64,000 nt of DNA from an uncultured Paludibaculum sp. (GTDB lineage Bacteria; Acidobacteriota; Terriglobia; Bryobacterales; Bryobacteraceae): the NCBI RefSeq assembly GCF_963665245.1, contig NZ_OY762267.1, forward strand, positions 2,914,001 through 2,978,000. The letters are read 5' to 3'. The translations under genes were made by a program, and so were the position numbers. Below the pieces are notes generated by a model. It searched no databases. It saw only the letters and a list, made by a program, of their open reading frames with translations, and had not been told where the DNA came from. Shown here piece after piece: positions 1 through 10,400 of this stretch (positions are counted from its first letter, which is position 1; the number at the start of each line of letters is the position of its first letter).

Positions 1-455
1 CGGCCGTCGGCCTGCAGCAGGCGATTCTCCGCTTCCAGCCGGGCGCCCCGGCGCAGGGCCGCGGAGAGTTCCAACTGGGTCTTCACGATAGCTAGCAGCC
101 GGGCGTTGTCCCAGGGCTTCTGAATGAAGTCCTTGGCGCCGCGCCGCATCGCTTCCACGGCCACCTCGACGCTGCCCCAGGCCGTCATCACCACAATGGG
201 CAGCATGGAATCGGCCTGCTGCACGCGGCTCATCAATTCGAACCCTTCCTGCCCCGATGTCGTGTCGCGGGTGTAGTTGAGGTCCATCAGCAGGAGGTCA
301 TACTCCTTCTGATCGAGTGCCGAGAGAACGGCCTGCGGCGAGGTGACACAGTCGAGTGCAAGTCCTTCCGGCTTCAGCAGAAGTCTGAGGGCGGCCAGCA
401 CATCTTCCTGGTCGTCGGCCACCAGCAGCCGGGTTTGATTTCGGTAGGATGACAT
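1..455 (-). CDS. NtrC-type response regulator, N-terminal part (runs off the left edge)
   Basis: The gene reads leftward and 151 residues are visible. A receiver domain fills residues 9-125: acidic pair D14/D15, phospho-acceptor D58 in LLLMDLNY, T91 and K113 in IQKP. A helical linker (TQLELSAALRRGARLEAENR) follows, as in NtrC-family activators that continue into an AAA+ sigma-54 domain; that part lies outside the window. It starts 11 bases after the stop of a vestigial permease tail and closes the export operon, so it probably controls that operon or answers a neighbouring kinase. Receiver identity is clear from the motifs; the NtrC output domain is inferred from the linker. Confidence 0.85.
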   Translation of the reverse strand, partial: MSSYRNQTRLLVADDQEDVLAALRLLLKPEGLALDCVTSPQAVLSALDQKEYDLLLMDLNYTRDTTSGQEGFELMSRVQQADSMLPIVVMTAWGSVEVAVEAMRRGAKDFIQKPWDNARLLAIVKTQLELSAALRRGARLEAENRLLQADG

Positions 456-465
456 TGCGGAACTA

Positions 466-531
466 CTATTGGTAGCGCAAAGCCGGGGCCGGGTCCACTC
501 CAGCGGGCCGGACGTCCAGCCGGTGGCTAAG
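466..531 (-). pseudogene. Remnant of a MacB/FtsX-type permease C-terminus
   Basis: Between the ATPase stop (527) and the response regulator start (455), a frame different from the ATPase's reads RLDVRPAGVDPAPALRYQ followed by TAG at 468-466. Ending in xxVDPAxALRYE/Q is the usual C-terminus of MacB-type and ADOP permeases. The intact permease of this operon ends comparably with RTDPLTALRHE. No open frame precedes the fragment, because the ATPase coding sequence runs directly into it. The simplest reading is a deletion that removed a permease gene and left about 18-20 codons. Confidence 0.55.
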
Positions 532-1201
532 TCCTTGGATCGCCTTCAATCCAGCCGTCCACAATGCGGACAATCTTGTGCGCGTACGAAGCGTTGGTTT
601 CGGAGTGTGTCACCATGACAATCGTCGCGCCGGCCTCGTTCAGCTTCTTGAACATCTCCATAATCTCGATGCCCTGCGAGGAGTGCAGATTGCCGGTGGG
701 TTCGTCGGCCAGGATCACCTTGGGATTGGCGATGATGGCGCGCGCCACGCCCACCAACTGCTGTTGGCCGCCGGAAAGCTGGCTGGGGAACAGGTCCTTC
801 TTGCCCACCATCTGAAAGCGGTCGAGCGTATCGGCGACAATCGCCTGGCGCTCTGTCTTCTTGATGTTGCGGTAGGAAAGAGGGACGTCGAGGTTCTCGG
901 CCACCGTCAGATCGTCCAGCAGATGGTAGCTCTGGAACACAAAGCCGAAGTACTTCTTATAGACCTCCAGCCGCTGTTTACGATCCATGCGGTGGATGTT
1001 GTGGTCGAAGAGCTGGTATTCGCCCGTCCACGATGTGTCGTGCATGCCGAGCACGTGGAGCAGGGTCGACTTGCCGGCGCCCGACGGCCCCATCACGGCG
1101 ATGAAGTCGCCCTCCTTGATCTCAAGGTTGATGCGCCGCAGTACATAAAAGCGGTCAGGACCCTGCTGATAAAACTTCTCAATGTTTCGTAAGGAGATCA
1201 T
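527..1201 (-). CDS. MacB/LolD-type ABC transporter ATP-binding protein (second copy)
   Basis: This 224-residue nucleotide-binding subunit has Walker [10 protein letters not shown] (residues 38-46), a Q-loop in [11 protein letters not shown], signature LSGGQQQ, Walker [12 protein letters not shown] and a switch histidine in VMVTHSE. Length and motifs fit the LolD/MacB class that powers periplasm-facing export. It begins 7 bases after the stop of the ADOP permease, so it is co-transcribed with it. It is a paralogue of the ATPase at 3916-4620, so the operon has two ATPases but one intact permease gene. Its last codons abut a permease remnant, which suggests it once had its own permease. Confidence 0.9.
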   Translation of the reverse strand: MISLRNIEKFYQQGPDRFYVLRRINLEIKEGDFIAVMGPSGAGKSTLLHVLGMHDTSWTGEYQLFDHNIHRMDRKQRLEVYKKYFGFVFQSYHLLDDLTVAENLDVPLSYRNIKKTERQAIVADTLDRFQMVGKKDLFPSQLSGGQQQLVGVARAIIANPKVILADEPTGNLHSSQGIEIMEMFKKLNEAGATIVMVTHSETNASYAHKIVRIVDGWIEGDPRT

Positions 1202-1208
1202 GTTCTTT

Positions 1209-3617
1209 CTACTCGTGTCGCAATGCCGTGAGCGGGTCGGTGCGCGTGGCCCGCCGCGCCGGCACGAGACAGGCGGCCGTCAGGGCAAGTGCGAGAACCA
1301 GAGGCATACCAATGAATGCCAGGATATCGGATGTGGAGACCCCAAAGAGCAACTGGCTCAGCAGGCGGGCCACAGCAATCGCGCCCGCGAGGCCCAGAGG
1401 CAGGCTGATGGCGGCGATCCAGACTCCCTTTTTCAACACCATGCGGAGGATCTGCCCGCGCTGGGCGCCCAGCGCGACGCGGACGCCGATCTCGCGGGTT
1501 CGTTCCCGTACTGACCAGGCCATCAGACTGTAAATGCCCAGCACGGAGAGGAACAGAGCCACGGCACCCAGCACCGTCAGCATCGCGGCCATGTGTCCGA
1601 TGCCCAGAATGCTGTCGTTGATCAACTTGCGGAACGACCGGATGAGAGCGAGAGGCTGAGCCGGGTCAATCGCCCGGACCGCGGCCCGCACAGCAGGCAG
1701 GACGGCCATGGGTTCTCCGGCCGTCTGCACGGCCACGTCGAAAGCACCCCATCCGGATTGGGAATATGGCAGATAGACTACCGGTTGCGGAGTCCGCTCA
1801 GTGAAGTCGTGCGCCACATCACCCGCGATGCCCGTGATGGTCCACCATTTTCCGTCACCTAGGTGAAAGCGCCGGCCCATCGGATTCTGTCCAGGGAAGT
1901 ACTGGCGAACAAACGCCGAGGTGACAATCGCAACCTTCTGGGAATCTTCGGCTTCGGAGCCGTCGAAGGCACGCCCATCGAGGACGGGAATGCCCAGCGT
2001 CCGGAAGAACCCGCCCGACACATTCTGGATCTGGGCGATTGCCTTCGGACGGCCGTCGTCGGCGCGTCCCTCGAAGGTCACATACGAGCGGTTCATGGAA
2101 TCGGAGTAGGGCAGGTCGGAGGTGACCGCCACGCTGGCGACACCGGGCGCGCCGTTCAGCCGGTCGAGCAGATCGCGCTCAAAGCGCGCTATGGCGGCAT
2201 GGTCTGGATAGCGCTGCTGCGGCAAGGTCACCCGCAAGGTGAGGACGTGCGCGGGATCGACCGACAGCGACAACTGCCCAATGGAATGGAACCCCTTCAC
2301 CATCAACACGGCTCCGGCCAGCAGAACTGTCGCCAGGGCGATCTCGCCGCCCACCAACAGGTTGCGCAGCCGCTGCCGGGTGGCCGAACCGGTGGAGCCT
2401 CGCCCGGAATCGTGCAGATTGCCCAGGATCGGCGTCCGGCTGAGCCACAACGCAGGTCCGAGGCCAGACAGCAACCCCGCCGCCATGGCCGTGACGGTCG
2501 TACACACCAGGACAAGACCGTTCAAACCCAATTTCTGCCAACCCGGCAGCCACCGTTCCACCTCAGGCGGCATGGAAGACTTCATGAGGTCCAGCGACCA
2601 GACCGCAACCAACAGGCCGAACACCGCCCCGGCCAGCGCCACTAGCACGCTTTCGGTGAGGATCTGCCGCAGCAGACGCAGGCGGGGCGCGCCCAGAGCG
2701 CCGCGAATCGCCATCTCCCGTGTCCGGGACACGACGTGCGCGAACTGGAGGCTGGCGACATTCAGACAGGCGATGAGGAGGAGAAACAGAGCCGCGGCCA
2801 CGGTGACGCGGGTATAGCTGGCCGTGAGGTCGCCCGAGATCCGCTCGCGCAGCAGTTCCAGCCGTGCCCCCAATTTGCGGTGGTTTACCGGATATTGCGC
2901 CGTCATGCGCTGCGCAATGCCCTGCAATTCAGCGCGTGCCGCTTCCAGAGCGACACCCGGCCGCAAGCGGCCCACCGCCTTCAGGAAAAAACTGCCCGCC
3001 TCGTTCCAGTCCTCCGACTTCATGGCCAGAGGAACCCAGAATTCGCTGGGCTGGGGAAAGGTGATACCCTTCGGCATCACGCCGATAACCGTGAATTTGC
3101 GCCCGCTCAATTCTATGGTCCGGCTGAGGATCGCTGGATCGGAACCAAACTGGCGCTGCCAGAGGTTGTAACTGAGCAGGACGGAACGATCTTTGCCGGG
3201 CAGTTCCTCCTCGGCAAGAAACGCGCGGCCCATCAGAGGTTGGACCTGGAGCACGTCAAAGAGACTGGCTGTGACCTGGGAGCCTTCCAGCGGGACGGGA
3301 TCGCCGGCGCCGGTCAGATTGGCCGACCAGCCATGGGAAACCGCCAGACTTTGGAATGACTTGGCCGACGATTTCCACTCCCGGTAGTCGGCCGGCGAAA
3401 TGGAGCGGAAACTGCGAGGATCACCTTCGTTTTGACCGGCCGGCATGACGACTCGGTCGATCTCGGGAATAGGCAATGGTCGCAACAGCAGTGCGTCCGC
3501 CACGGAGAAGATGGCGGTGTTGAAACCAATGCCGATGCCCAAGGCGAGCACCGCGGCTACGCTCGCACCCGGGTTCTTCCACAGACGGCGGAGTGCGCCG
3601 CGAAGGTCGTCGAGCAT
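1209..3617 (-). CDS. ADOP-family permease (acidobacterial duplicated FtsX/MacB permease)
   Basis: This 802-residue membrane protein is built from two MacB-like halves. Each has an N-proximal membrane helix, a periplasmic MacB_PCD region and a C-terminal FtsX three-helix block; the FtsX blocks lie roughly at 270-400 and 685-795. The N-terminus (LRRLWKNPGASVAAVLALGIGIGFNTAIF) and the end (RRATRTDPLTALRHE) are typical of the acidobacterial duplicated orphan permeases. One polypeptide therefore supplies both transmembrane halves of a tripartite exporter. Family members usually lack an ATPase gene next door; this one lies between two ATPases and downstream of a membrane fusion protein. Substrate is unknown; lipoprotein, lipid or small-molecule export is possible. 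Confidence 0.92.
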   Translation of the reverse strand: MLDDLRGALRRLWKNPGASVAAVLALGIGIGFNTAIFSVADALLLRPLPIPEIDRVVMPAGQNEGDPRSFRSISPADYREWKSSAKSFQSLAVSHGWSANLTGAGDPVPLEGSQVTASLFDVLQVQPLMGRAFLAEEELPGKDRSVLLSYNLWQRQFGSDPAILSRTIELSGRKFTVIGVMPKGITFPQPSEFWVPLAMKSEDWNEAGSFFLKAVGRLRPGVALEAARAELQGIAQRMTAQYPVNHRKLGARLELLRERISGDLTASYTRVTVAAALFLLLIACLNVASLQFAHVVSRTREMAIRGALGAPRLRLLRQILTESVLVALAGAVFGLLVAVWSLDLMKSSMPPEVERWLPGWQKLGLNGLVLVCTTVTAMAAGLLSGLGPALWLSRTPILGNLHDSGRGSTGSATRQRLRNLLVGGEIALATVLLAGAVLMVKGFHSIGQLSLSVDPAHVLTLRVTLPQQRYPDHAAIARFERDLLDRLNGAPGVASVAVTSDLPYSDSMNRSYVTFEGRADDGRPKAIAQIQNVSGGFFRTLGIPVLDGRAFDGSEAEDSQKVAIVTSAFVRQYFPGQNPMGRRFHLGDGKWWTITGIAGDVAHDFTERTPQPVVYLPYSQSGWGAFDVAVQTAGEPMAVLPAVRAAVRAIDPAQPLALIRSFRKLINDSILGIGHMAAMLTVLGAVALFLSVLGIYSLMAWSVRERTREIGVRVALGAQRGQILRMVLKKGVWIAAISLPLGLAGAIAVARLLSQLLFGVSTSDILAFIGMPLVLALALTAACLVPARRATRTDPLTALRHE

Positions 3618-3634
3618 GTCAAACCTCTACTTCT

Positions 3635-3919
3635 TCAGTCTGACTCTACTCCGTCGCAGTAAGTGGATTTGGTACGCGGCATGGACATCTTGTCGAACTT
3701 CTCTTCAAAACGCCGCATGCGATCTTCCAGGCGCTGCCAGACACGCTGTCCGCGCTCTTCCAACTTGTTCAAAACACGCTCGTGCTGCTGGTCGGAGGCA
3801 AAAGTCAGATGCAGTTTCGGCCGGGCGACTGCCGACATGGGCAGGCACACGGCGAGCAACAAGGCCAGCGCAACGATATCGGGATTCGCGCGCAGGAAAG
3901 AGGCGAACTTCAGTTTCAT
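3635..3919 (-). CDS. Small exported protein of the ABC export operon, unknown function
   Basis: This encodes 94 residues. An N-terminal hydrophobic stretch (DIVALALLLAVCLPMSAVA) looks like a signal peptide or membrane anchor. The rest is charged and probably helical (RVLNKLEERGQRVWQRLEDRMRRFEEKFDKM), so a short coiled coil is likely. The start overlaps the upstream ATPase stop by four bases (ATGA), and the ADOP permease follows after 17 bases. That position argues that it is a real gene and an accessory part of the exporter. I recognise no family. Confidence 0.7.
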   Translation of the reverse strand: MKLKFASFLRANPDIVALALLLAVCLPMSAVARPKLHLTFASDQQHERVLNKLEERGQRVWQRLEDRMRRFEEKFDKMSMPRTKSTYCDGVESD

Positions 3920-4620
3920 GACGCCATGCCCACACTTTCTTCGACTATGCGGCCATCAAACAACCGAACCGTGCGCTGCGCCAGCAGGGCGTAACGAGGA
4001 TCGTGCGTCACCATGCAGATCGTCGCGCCGCCGCGGTGCAGCTCGGTCATAAGTTCCATTACGGACTCGCCATTGGCGGAGTCCAGGTTTCCGGTAGGCT
4101 CGTCCGCCAGCAGGATGGACGGGCTGCCGACCAGTGCGCGGGCCACGGCGACACGCTGTTGCTGACCGCCGGAGAGTTGCGAGGGGTAGTGCTTCACGCG
4201 GTGAGACATGCCGACACGCTCCAGCGCCTCGTGGACGCGCTTCTTGCGTTCGGCGGAACCCATCCCGCGATAGGTGAGCGGCAATTCGACGTTTTCGTAC
4301 ACCGTGAGATCGCCGATGAGGTTGAATGCCTGGAAGATGAAACCGATCTCGCGGTTGCGGATCCGTGCCCGGTCGCTGAGCTTCAGGCTCTGAACCGCCT
4401 GGTTATTGAGCGTGTAGGAGCCGCCGCTGGGCGAGTCCAGGAGCCCAAGAATGGCGAGCAGCGTGGACTTGCCGCACCCGGATGGGCCCGCGATGGTGAC
4501 GTATTCCCCCTTCTTGATATCCAGGTGGATACCGGACAGGGCATGGGTTTCGACGTCCTCGGTGGTGAAAACCTTGGTGACGCCGTCAAGTTTGATCATC
4601 GACTGGTCGCTCAGTTGCAC
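3916..4620 (-). CDS. MacB/LolD-type ABC transporter ATP-binding protein (first copy)
   Basis: This 234-residue ATPase has Walker A GPSGCGKST (about residues 45-53), signature LSGGQQQRVAVA, Walker [12 protein letters not shown] and H-loop MVTHDP. The start codon is GTG at 4620, preceded by AGGAG at good spacing; an internal ATG seven codons later has no better site. It belongs to the LolD/MacB/FtsE class that drives tripartite exporters. It lies between the membrane fusion protein gene and the small exported protein, with a four-base overlap to the latter, so it is part of one transcription unit. Confidence 0.92.
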   Translation of the reverse strand: MQLSDQSMIKLDGVTKVFTTEDVETHALSGIHLDIKKGEYVTIAGPSGCGKSTLLAILGLLDSPSGGSYTLNNQAVQSLKLSDRARIRNREIGFIFQAFNLIGDLTVYENVELPLTYRGMGSAERKKRVHEALERVGMSHRVKHYPSQLSGGQQQRVAVARALVGSPSILLADEPTGNLDSANGESVMELMTELHRGGATICMVTHDPRYALLAQRTVRLFDGRIVEESVGMAS

Positions 4621-4692
4621 TGCAATCTCCTGTTTTGCTCGCTTTGGCTAGGGTTGTCGTCTCATCATTCAACGGCCGGACGGATACTTTTG

Positions 4693-5946
4693 TTAATTCA
4701 GCCTCAATCGATCGTGACCGTCCCAGGCAGCCATATCAGAGAGGACGACGCGGTCGCCCACCTTTAGACCGTCCAGAACCTCAACTGTTTGCACGGAAAC
4801 GCGGCCAATTCGCACCTGGACGCGGGAAGCTTCCTTCCCGTCCGGGGTAACTTTGAAGAGGCCGATGACACTATTGGGCTGACCGAATACCGGACGCATC
4901 ACATACAATACGTCGGAAAGCCGCTCAAGTTCCACAGTTCCGTCAACACTTAAGTCGGGACGAGCACCAAGGGGCAACTCCCCTTCGAGGCGGAGGTCCA
5001 CCGTCACGTTCCCATTGATCGCGGCGGGGTCGATGCGCGACACCTTGGCGTCAATCACGCCATTGTGCGTATCCACTTGAGCCAATTGGCCGATGGTAAT
5101 GTCCTTGGCCTGTGTTTCGGGGATCTTGATCTCAGCCTTCAAGTGAGTGGGTTGGACCACCTTAGCCAAAATAGTGCCCACCGGGATTTGCTGACCGACC
5201 TCGACAGCCATCTGCTGCAGGACGCCCGGGAAACCAGCCTTCACCTTAAGGTTGTCGACCTGCTGCTGCTTCAGAGCGTAGGCGGCCCGCAACTTCTCGA
5301 TGCCCACCTGCTGGGCCGCAATTTGTGCCTCGGCCGCGGAGGCGCTGATTTCCAGCCTCTTTTTGTCGATTTCGAAGCGCTTGCCGGCTTCGTCGGCGGC
5401 CGCGCGCGAGAGCCGAATGGTCAGATCGGGCGTCAGCCCTTCCTTGCCAAGAGCCTCATCCCGCTCAGCCTTCAATTTCGCCTGGACAAATTCGCTTTCG
5501 ACGCGGGCAACGGCTGAACGCAGATCCAGTTTCGCGGTCTCCAGCTTAATTCTGAGGTCTTGCATGGTGGCCTCGGCGGCCTTCACCTGCCATTTCAAGT
5601 CCTCGGCGGCGAGCTCGAGTTCAGGGTTCGACAAAACCAGGATGACCGTGTTGGACTGGACCAGGGCGCCCGGGCGGAGGATGATTTTCTGGACGCGCCC
5701 TTCGTTGATGGCCGGAATCAGGAGTGTGTCTTCGGGAACCAGGGTTCCGAGACCGCGCACCTGGCGGATCATGGGGCCGCGCTTCACTGTGTCGGTCCAC
5801 AGAGTTCCGCCCTCCACCGAGGGAGCCGCCGGCTTCAGTCTCGACAACCCATAGGTAATCAGCGGGATGGCGGCGACAATTAGGGTGACTATGATGGCTC
5901 GACGAATGATTTTTTTCTTTTTCGCGCCTTCGCGTGGAACGTCCAT
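4693..5946 (-). CDS. MacA/HlyD-type periplasmic adaptor (membrane fusion protein)
   Basis: This is the periplasmic adaptor of a tripartite exporter, 417 residues from the chosen ATG at 5946. That ATG has GAGG upstream and gives a proper N-terminus: a short basic segment (GAKKKKIIRR), then one membrane helix (AIIVTLIVAAIPLITYGL). A TTG 13 codons further upstream is possible but worse. After the anchor come a first lipoyl half-motif, a long coiled-coil hairpin rich in Ala, Glu, Lys and Gln (about residues 90-225), the second lipoyl half (VKAGFPGVLQQMAVEVGQQIPVG) and a beta-barrel domain. It is first in the leftward operon, and the hybrid kinase gene diverges from it across about 280 bases. Confidence 0.9.
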   Translation of the reverse strand: MDVPREGAKKKKIIRRAIIVTLIVAAIPLITYGLSRLKPAAPSVEGGTLWTDTVKRGPMIRQVRGLGTLVPEDTLLIPAINEGRVQKIILRPGALVQSNTVILVLSNPELELAAEDLKWQVKAAEATMQDLRIKLETAKLDLRSAVARVESEFVQAKLKAERDEALGKEGLTPDLTIRLSRAAADEAGKRFEIDKKRLEISASAAEAQIAAQQVGIEKLRAAYALKQQQVDNLKVKAGFPGVLQQMAVEVGQQIPVGTILAKVVQPTHLKAEIKIPETQAKDITIGQLAQVDTHNGVIDAKVSRIDPAAINGNVTVDLRLEGELPLGARPDLSVDGTVELERLSDVLYVMRPVFGQPNSVIGLFKVTPDGKEASRVQVRIGRVSVQTVEVLDGLKVGDRVVLSDMAAWDGHDRLRLN

Positions 5947-6224
5947 GGGGAACCTCGCAGAGCATAGTGGCATGTCGCATACCAAGCCCGGCTGGATCCG
6001 GCATGTGGTGAAATTAGAGATAGTTACGCCGTGAAGAGGATTCCCGGCTGGGAGGCGGGTGTCCGCTTATGGGACGAAGAGTGAGCGGAATCGGGGCGAG
6101 CAGAGAGGCCATGAACGCTGGGACGCCCGGACGGTGGTGTGGGTGCTGTTCGAACTGGTGGGGGATGGCGATTTGCCGTACAGGCTGCCGTAATTCCAGC
6201 CGATACTGTATCCAGAGTCGACTT

Positions 6225-9200
6225 GTGCGGTTACTTGACATCGGCGCGCAGTGGGGCCGCGGCATCACGCTATTCGGCCTGGCGCTGACTTGCGCCTGGG
6301 CGCTGGATCCATCGAAGCCGGTGGAAGAGTACCGTTACGATGCATGGGAAGAGGCCGAAGGGCTCCCCCACTACAGCATCAACTCCATTGCGCAGAGCAA
6401 GGAAGGCTACCTTTGGCTCGCCACCTATTACGGTCTGGTGCGCTTTGACGGTAAGAAGTTTGACGTCTTCGATCACAGCAACACGCCGCAAATCGCCGGC
6501 AACCAAGCGTGGCGACTGACATCGGATGGGGACGGGAACCTCTGGGTGGGCACGGCGACGGGGTTGCTGAAGATTCGCGACGGCAAACTGGAGCGAGCGA
6601 GTTTCCCGGAGTTGGACAAGACGTCGGTGCGCTGCCTGTTCGCGGCGGCCGGCGGCGAACTCGTGATCGGGACCGGGGGCAAAGGTGTCTTCGTCCTGAA
6701 GGGCGGGCGCCTCAGATCGATAGGTTTTGCCAACCGCACCATTCGGGCACTGCTGAAGGATCGCCGGGGCAATCTGTGGGTGGGGACTAACGAGGGCTTG
6801 TTCGTCTCCAGCGGCGGAGGGGTGAAGGAGTTCACACAGAAGGAAGGGCTGCCCGACCAGCGAGTGCTGGCTTTCCATGAGGATGCGGATGGACTGGTTT
6901 GGGTTGGCACCGCATCCGGCCTGGTGTGCGCCAGGGACGGCCATCTTCTGAAGGATTTGCCGCGCGGTCTCGATCACGATCGTCTGAAGGGCCAGGTGAT
7001 CTGGTCGTTTCTGAGAGACCGGGACGGGGCCCTGTGGATCGGCATGCTGGGTGGCGGTCTTGCTCGCTATCTCCATGAAAAAACGGAGTATTTCCAGAAT
7101 CCACGCAAGGCGGCCAGCCAGGCCATCACGGCGTTGTATGAAGACCGGGAGGGGTCGCTCTGGATCGGGGCCAGCGGTGGCGGCCTGGGCCGGTTGCGTT
7201 CCGTCCCGTTCCACACTCTAACGACTGAGGATGGATTGGGCGGCAACCAGATCCAGGCGGTGTTGGCCGCCCGGGACGGGACCATCTGGGTCGGGATGAA
7301 TGGCGGCGGACTGGCGCATTTGACCGAGGCCGGCCGGGTGATAGAGAGTTTCGGCCGCAAAACCGGTCTAGCATCGGATGACGTATGGTGCCTGGCGGAA
7401 GACCGGCAGGGCGGGCTATGGGCGGGCTTCTACGACGGCACCTTGACGCACTTCACCAGGAACAGGCGGCGCACCTATGGGAAGAGCGAAGGACTACCCG
7501 GCAACCCCGTTCTCTCGGTAAAGGAGGACAGCCGCGGCGCAGTTTGGGTGGCCACGATCAGCGGCGGATTGGTGATGCTGAAGGATGGCAAGACGCGTGT
7601 CTTCACTACGGCCGACGGTCTGCCAAGCGATCACATCCGGCTGGTGCACGAGGACCGCAAGGGCCGGATATGGGTCGGGACGAAGGAGGGACTCAGCCTG
7701 CTGGAGAACGGGCGGTTCCGGAACTTCCACATGAGCGACGGGCTTTCCGGAGAGTTCATCTTTTCGATCCGTGAAGACGCGGAAGGAACGATGTGGGTCG
7801 GGACTTTCGATGGTGGATTGACGAGGGTGCGCGACGGTCACTTCGCGCGCGTCCCGCAAGCGGCCGGCTTCCCGGCCACGACGGTCTTCCAGATGGTGGA
7901 GGACCGGCAAGGCGGCTTCTGGGTATCTTCCAGCACCGGCATCTTCCGGATGAACAAGAGCGAATTGAACGGCGTGATCGACGGCAAACAGGCCCAGTTG
8001 AATTCCATTTCCTACGGCATCGCAGACGGCCTGATCAGCCGTGAATGCAACGGTGGGCAGCCAGCGGGAGACATCGCACACGACGGACGTCTCTGGTTTC
8101 CGACCATGAAGGGTTTGGCAGTGGTGCAGCCATCCAGTATTGTTTCCAACTCGTTAGCTCCGCCAGTGCAGGTGGAGCGGTTCCGTGCGGATGGCAAGGA
8201 CTATACCCTCGACGGCGAGGTGGAATTGCCGGCTGGAAGCCGGAATCTGGAGATCCAATACACGGCATTGAGCCTGGTGGCCCCCGATAAGGTGGAGTTT
8301 CGCTATCGACTGCTGCCCTACGATCAGGAGTGGGTGGAGGCCGGCAACCGGCGTTCCGCGATGTACACGAACCTGGCGCCGGGCAGCTACAAGTTTCAGG
8401 TGATCGCCGCGAACAACGACGGCGTGTGGAATCTCACCGGCGCCTCGCTGGATTTGGCGCTCCACCCTCACTTCTACCAGACGAGGTCTTTCTTCCTGGC
8501 GCTGCTGGCTGCCTGTTGCGCGGCGGCATGGCTTCTCCACGCCCGGCGGATGCACTATCTCACGACGGCCAACCAGGAACTGGAGTCGCGCGTCGTTGAG
8601 CGTACGTCGAGCCTGGAGGCGGCCAATCGGGAACTGAGCACGTTGATCGGCGAACTGGAGATTGCGCGATCGCAGGCGGAAGATGCCAGCAACGCCCGCA
8701 GTGAGTTCGTGGCAAACCTGAGCCACGAAATCCGTACCCCAATGAACGGCATCCTGGGCCTTGTGGGCCTGACCCTGCAGACGCCGCTGAACAAAGAGCA
8801 GCAGGAGTTTCTACGGCTGACCGAGGAGTCGGCGGAGGCTCTGCTCCACGTGCTGAATGACGTCCTGGACTTTTCGAAGATCGATGCCGGCCACTTGAGC
8901 GTGGAGGCAACGCCGTTCGAACTGAAGCACATTGTGGAAGACTCGTTGGCCGTGCTCGCCCCGCGGGCCGCTGCCAAAGAGCTGGAGTTGAGCTTCGACC
9001 TGGCGCCCGACCTGCCGCGGACAGTGATTGGCGATCCCGTACGACTCCGTCAGATTCTTCTCAATCTCGTGGGCAACGCGATCAAGTTCACCTCGACAGG
9101 CTGGGTGAAGCTGATGGCGCGGCTGGAGAGCGCCGAGGGCAACGAGCTTGTGCTGAGTTTCACCGTGCAGGACACCGGCATCGGCGTGCCGCCGGAAAAG

Positions 9201-9854
9201 CAATCGGTGATATTCGAGCCGTTCCGGCAAGCGGACAACTCGACGACGCGGCAGTTCGGCGGCACCGGACTGGGCTTGGCGATCACGGCCAAGCTCGTGG
9301 CGGCGCTCAAAGGCCGGATCTGGCTGGAAAGCACACCAGGCGAGGGCAGCAGCTTCCACTTCACTCTTTGTGTGCAGCGCGCGGACGAGTGCGCGCAGCC
9401 GGTCGTCGAGGAGCCGCCCCCACCCAGCCAATGCCTGCTGCCCCTGGCGATTCTGCTGGCCGAAGACAACAAGATCAACCAGAGAGTGGCGGTGAGCCTG
9501 CTGCAGAAGTTGGGCTGCCAGGTGGATGTCGTCAGCAACGGCCAGGAAGCCGTGTCGAAGGTCGACGAGAAGGCATACGACCTGGTTCTAATGGACGTAC
9601 AAATGCCGACGATGGATGGACTTACAGCGGTCGCGGAGATCCGTGCGCGGGAATCGGGCAGTGGCCGGCGCCTACCCGTCATCGCCTTGACGGCTCACGC
9701 GATGGAAGGTGACGCGGAGCGCTGCCTGGCCGCCGGCATGGATGCCTATCTGCCAAAACCCATCAATCCCAAGAAACTGGCCGAGGTGATCGACAGCCTG
9801 CAGGATCACAAGAGGCAGGCGTCCGAATCGATGGGCGCTACGCACACAGATTAA
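6225..9854 (+). CDS. Hybrid histidine kinase with periplasmic two-component propeller sensor
   Basis: This is a one-protein phosphorelay. Many Reg_prop blades (repeats of the LWVGT/GLSxxxI type) occupy roughly the first 600 residues. A Y_Y_Y domain follows, then one membrane helix ([18 protein letters not shown]). The HisKA domain has H834 in [12 protein letters not shown]. The HATPase has N-box [10 protein letters not shown]1 DTGIGVP and G2 [10 protein letters not shown]-terminal receiver carries D1124 in VLMDVQMP. The frame is open from an ATG at 6069, but that stretch is Cys/Trp-rich and unlike protein. I use the GTG at 6225, which gives a signal-like start ([13 protein letters not shown]). 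The start is uncertain. The product probably senses a carbohydrate or envelope signal. It diverges from the export operon. Confidence 0.88.
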   Translation: MRLLDIGAQWGRGITLFGLALTCAWALDPSKPVEEYRYDAWEEAEGLPHYSINSIAQSKEGYLWLATYYGLVRFDGKKFDVFDHSNTPQIAGNQAWRLTSDGDGNLWVGTATGLLKIRDGKLERASFPELDKTSVRCLFAAAGGELVIGTGGKGVFVLKGGRLRSIGFANRTIRALLKDRRGNLWVGTNEGLFVSSGGGVKEFTQKEGLPDQRVLAFHEDADGLVWVGTASGLVCARDGHLLKDLPRGLDHDRLKGQVIWSFLRDRDGALWIGMLGGGLARYLHEKTEYFQNPRKAASQAITALYEDREGSLWIGASGGGLGRLRSVPFHTLTTEDGLGGNQIQAVLAARDGTIWVGMNGGGLAHLTEAGRVIESFGRKTGLASDDVWCLAEDRQGGLWAGFYDGTLTHFTRNRRRTYGKSEGLPGNPVLSVKEDSRGAVWVATISGGLVMLKDGKTRVFTTADGLPSDHIRLVHEDRKGRIWVGTKEGLSLLENGRFRNFHMSDGLSGEFIFSIREDAEGTMWVGTFDGGLTRVRDGHFARVPQAAGFPATTVFQMVEDRQGGFWVSSSTGIFRMNKSELNGVIDGKQAQLNSISYGIADGLISRECNGGQPAGDIAHDGRLWFPTMKGLAVVQPSSIVSNSLAPPVQVERFRADGKDYTLDGEVELPAGSRNLEIQYTALSLVAPDKVEFRYRLLPYDQEWVEAGNRRSAMYTNLAPGSYKFQVIAANNDGVWNLTGASLDLALHPHFYQTRSFFLALLAACCAAAWLLHARRMHYLTTANQELESRVVERTSSLEAANRELSTLIGELEIARSQAEDASNARSEFVANLSHEIRTPMNGILGLVGLTLQTPLNKEQQEFLRLTEESAEALLHVLNDVLDFSKIDAGHLSVEATPFELKHIVEDSLAVLAPRAAAKELELSFDLAPDLPRTVIGDPVRLRQILLNLVGNAIKFTSTGWVKLMARLESAEGNELVLSFTVQDTGIGVPPEKQSVIFEPFRQADNSTTRQFGGTGLGLAITAKLVAALKGRIWLESTPGEGSSFHFTLCVQRADECAQPVVEEPPPPSQCLLPLAILLAEDNKINQRVAVSLLQKLGCQVDVVSNGQEAVSKVDEKAYDLVLMDVQMPTMDGLTAVAEIRARESGSGRRLPVIALTAHAMEGDAERCLAAGMDAYLPKPINPKKLAEVIDSLQDHKRQASESMGATHTD

Positions 9855-10351
9855 CGGGCCAGGCTCGGCGCCAGCACCATTTCCATACTGACGTCGGAAC
9901 GGACGTAGGGCGAAGGCTTCACGCGCTCCGGCGGCAAATGCATGAAACCGCAACTCTCATACAGGTGGATGGCGTTTGCCAGCCGGTGGTTGGTCTCGAG
10001 GTAGAGCCTGGGCGCCCCGATGGAACGGGCCTGCTCAATGAGGGCCATCAACAGCTTACGGCCGATGCCCTGCCCGCGTAACGTCTCGTCCACGGCCATT
10101 TTTGCGACCTCGTAGCCGCCATCGGGCATGGCCAGCAGGGCTCCGCAGCCGACCGGCCGGTTGTCCACGAAGGCCATGAGGATGTGGCCTCCGCGGGCGA
10201 GGATCTTCTCGACGGGATGCTCCAGCACCTCGCGGTCTTTCTCCTCGATCGCGAAGATGGCGGCGATCCAGGCCTCGTTCAGGGCCCGGAAGGCTTCCGC
10301 GTCGCCGGACTGGAAAGGGCGGATGAAGACAGCGTCTGCAATGGCGTCCAT
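9851..10351 (-). CDS. GNAT-family N-acetyltransferase
   Basis: This 166-residue acetyltransferase has the acetyl-CoA loop [10 protein letters not shown], preceded by the beta-strand VAKMAVDE and followed by [21 protein letters not shown], the usual GNAT motif A/B arrangement. The ATG at 10351 has AGGA six bases upstream. Its stop overlaps the stop of the convergent kinase gene by four bases. A LysR gene diverges from it across 78 bases, so that regulator is a plausible controller. Substrate is unknown; the layout resembles small-molecule or amino-acid acetyltransferases. Confidence 0.88.
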   Translation of the reverse strand: MDAIADAVFIRPFQSGDAEAFRALNEAWIAAIFAIEEKDREVLEHPVEKILARGGHILMAFVDNRPVGCGALLAMPDGGYEVAKMAVDETLRGQGIGRKLLMALIEQARSIGAPRLYLETNHRLANAIHLYESCGFMHLPPERVKPSPYVRSDVSMEMVLAPSLAR

Positions 10352-10400
10352 GGGAGTCCTGAGTTCAATCTAGACAAAATCTATCAGAACGTCCAATATA

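Noticed and set aside
6069..6224. N-terminal extension of the hybrid kinase from the first ATG
   Set aside because: The translation is rich in Cys, Trp, Gly and Arg without secondary-structure sense and would place a signal-like helix deep inside. The start is probably later, although the exact codon is unsure.
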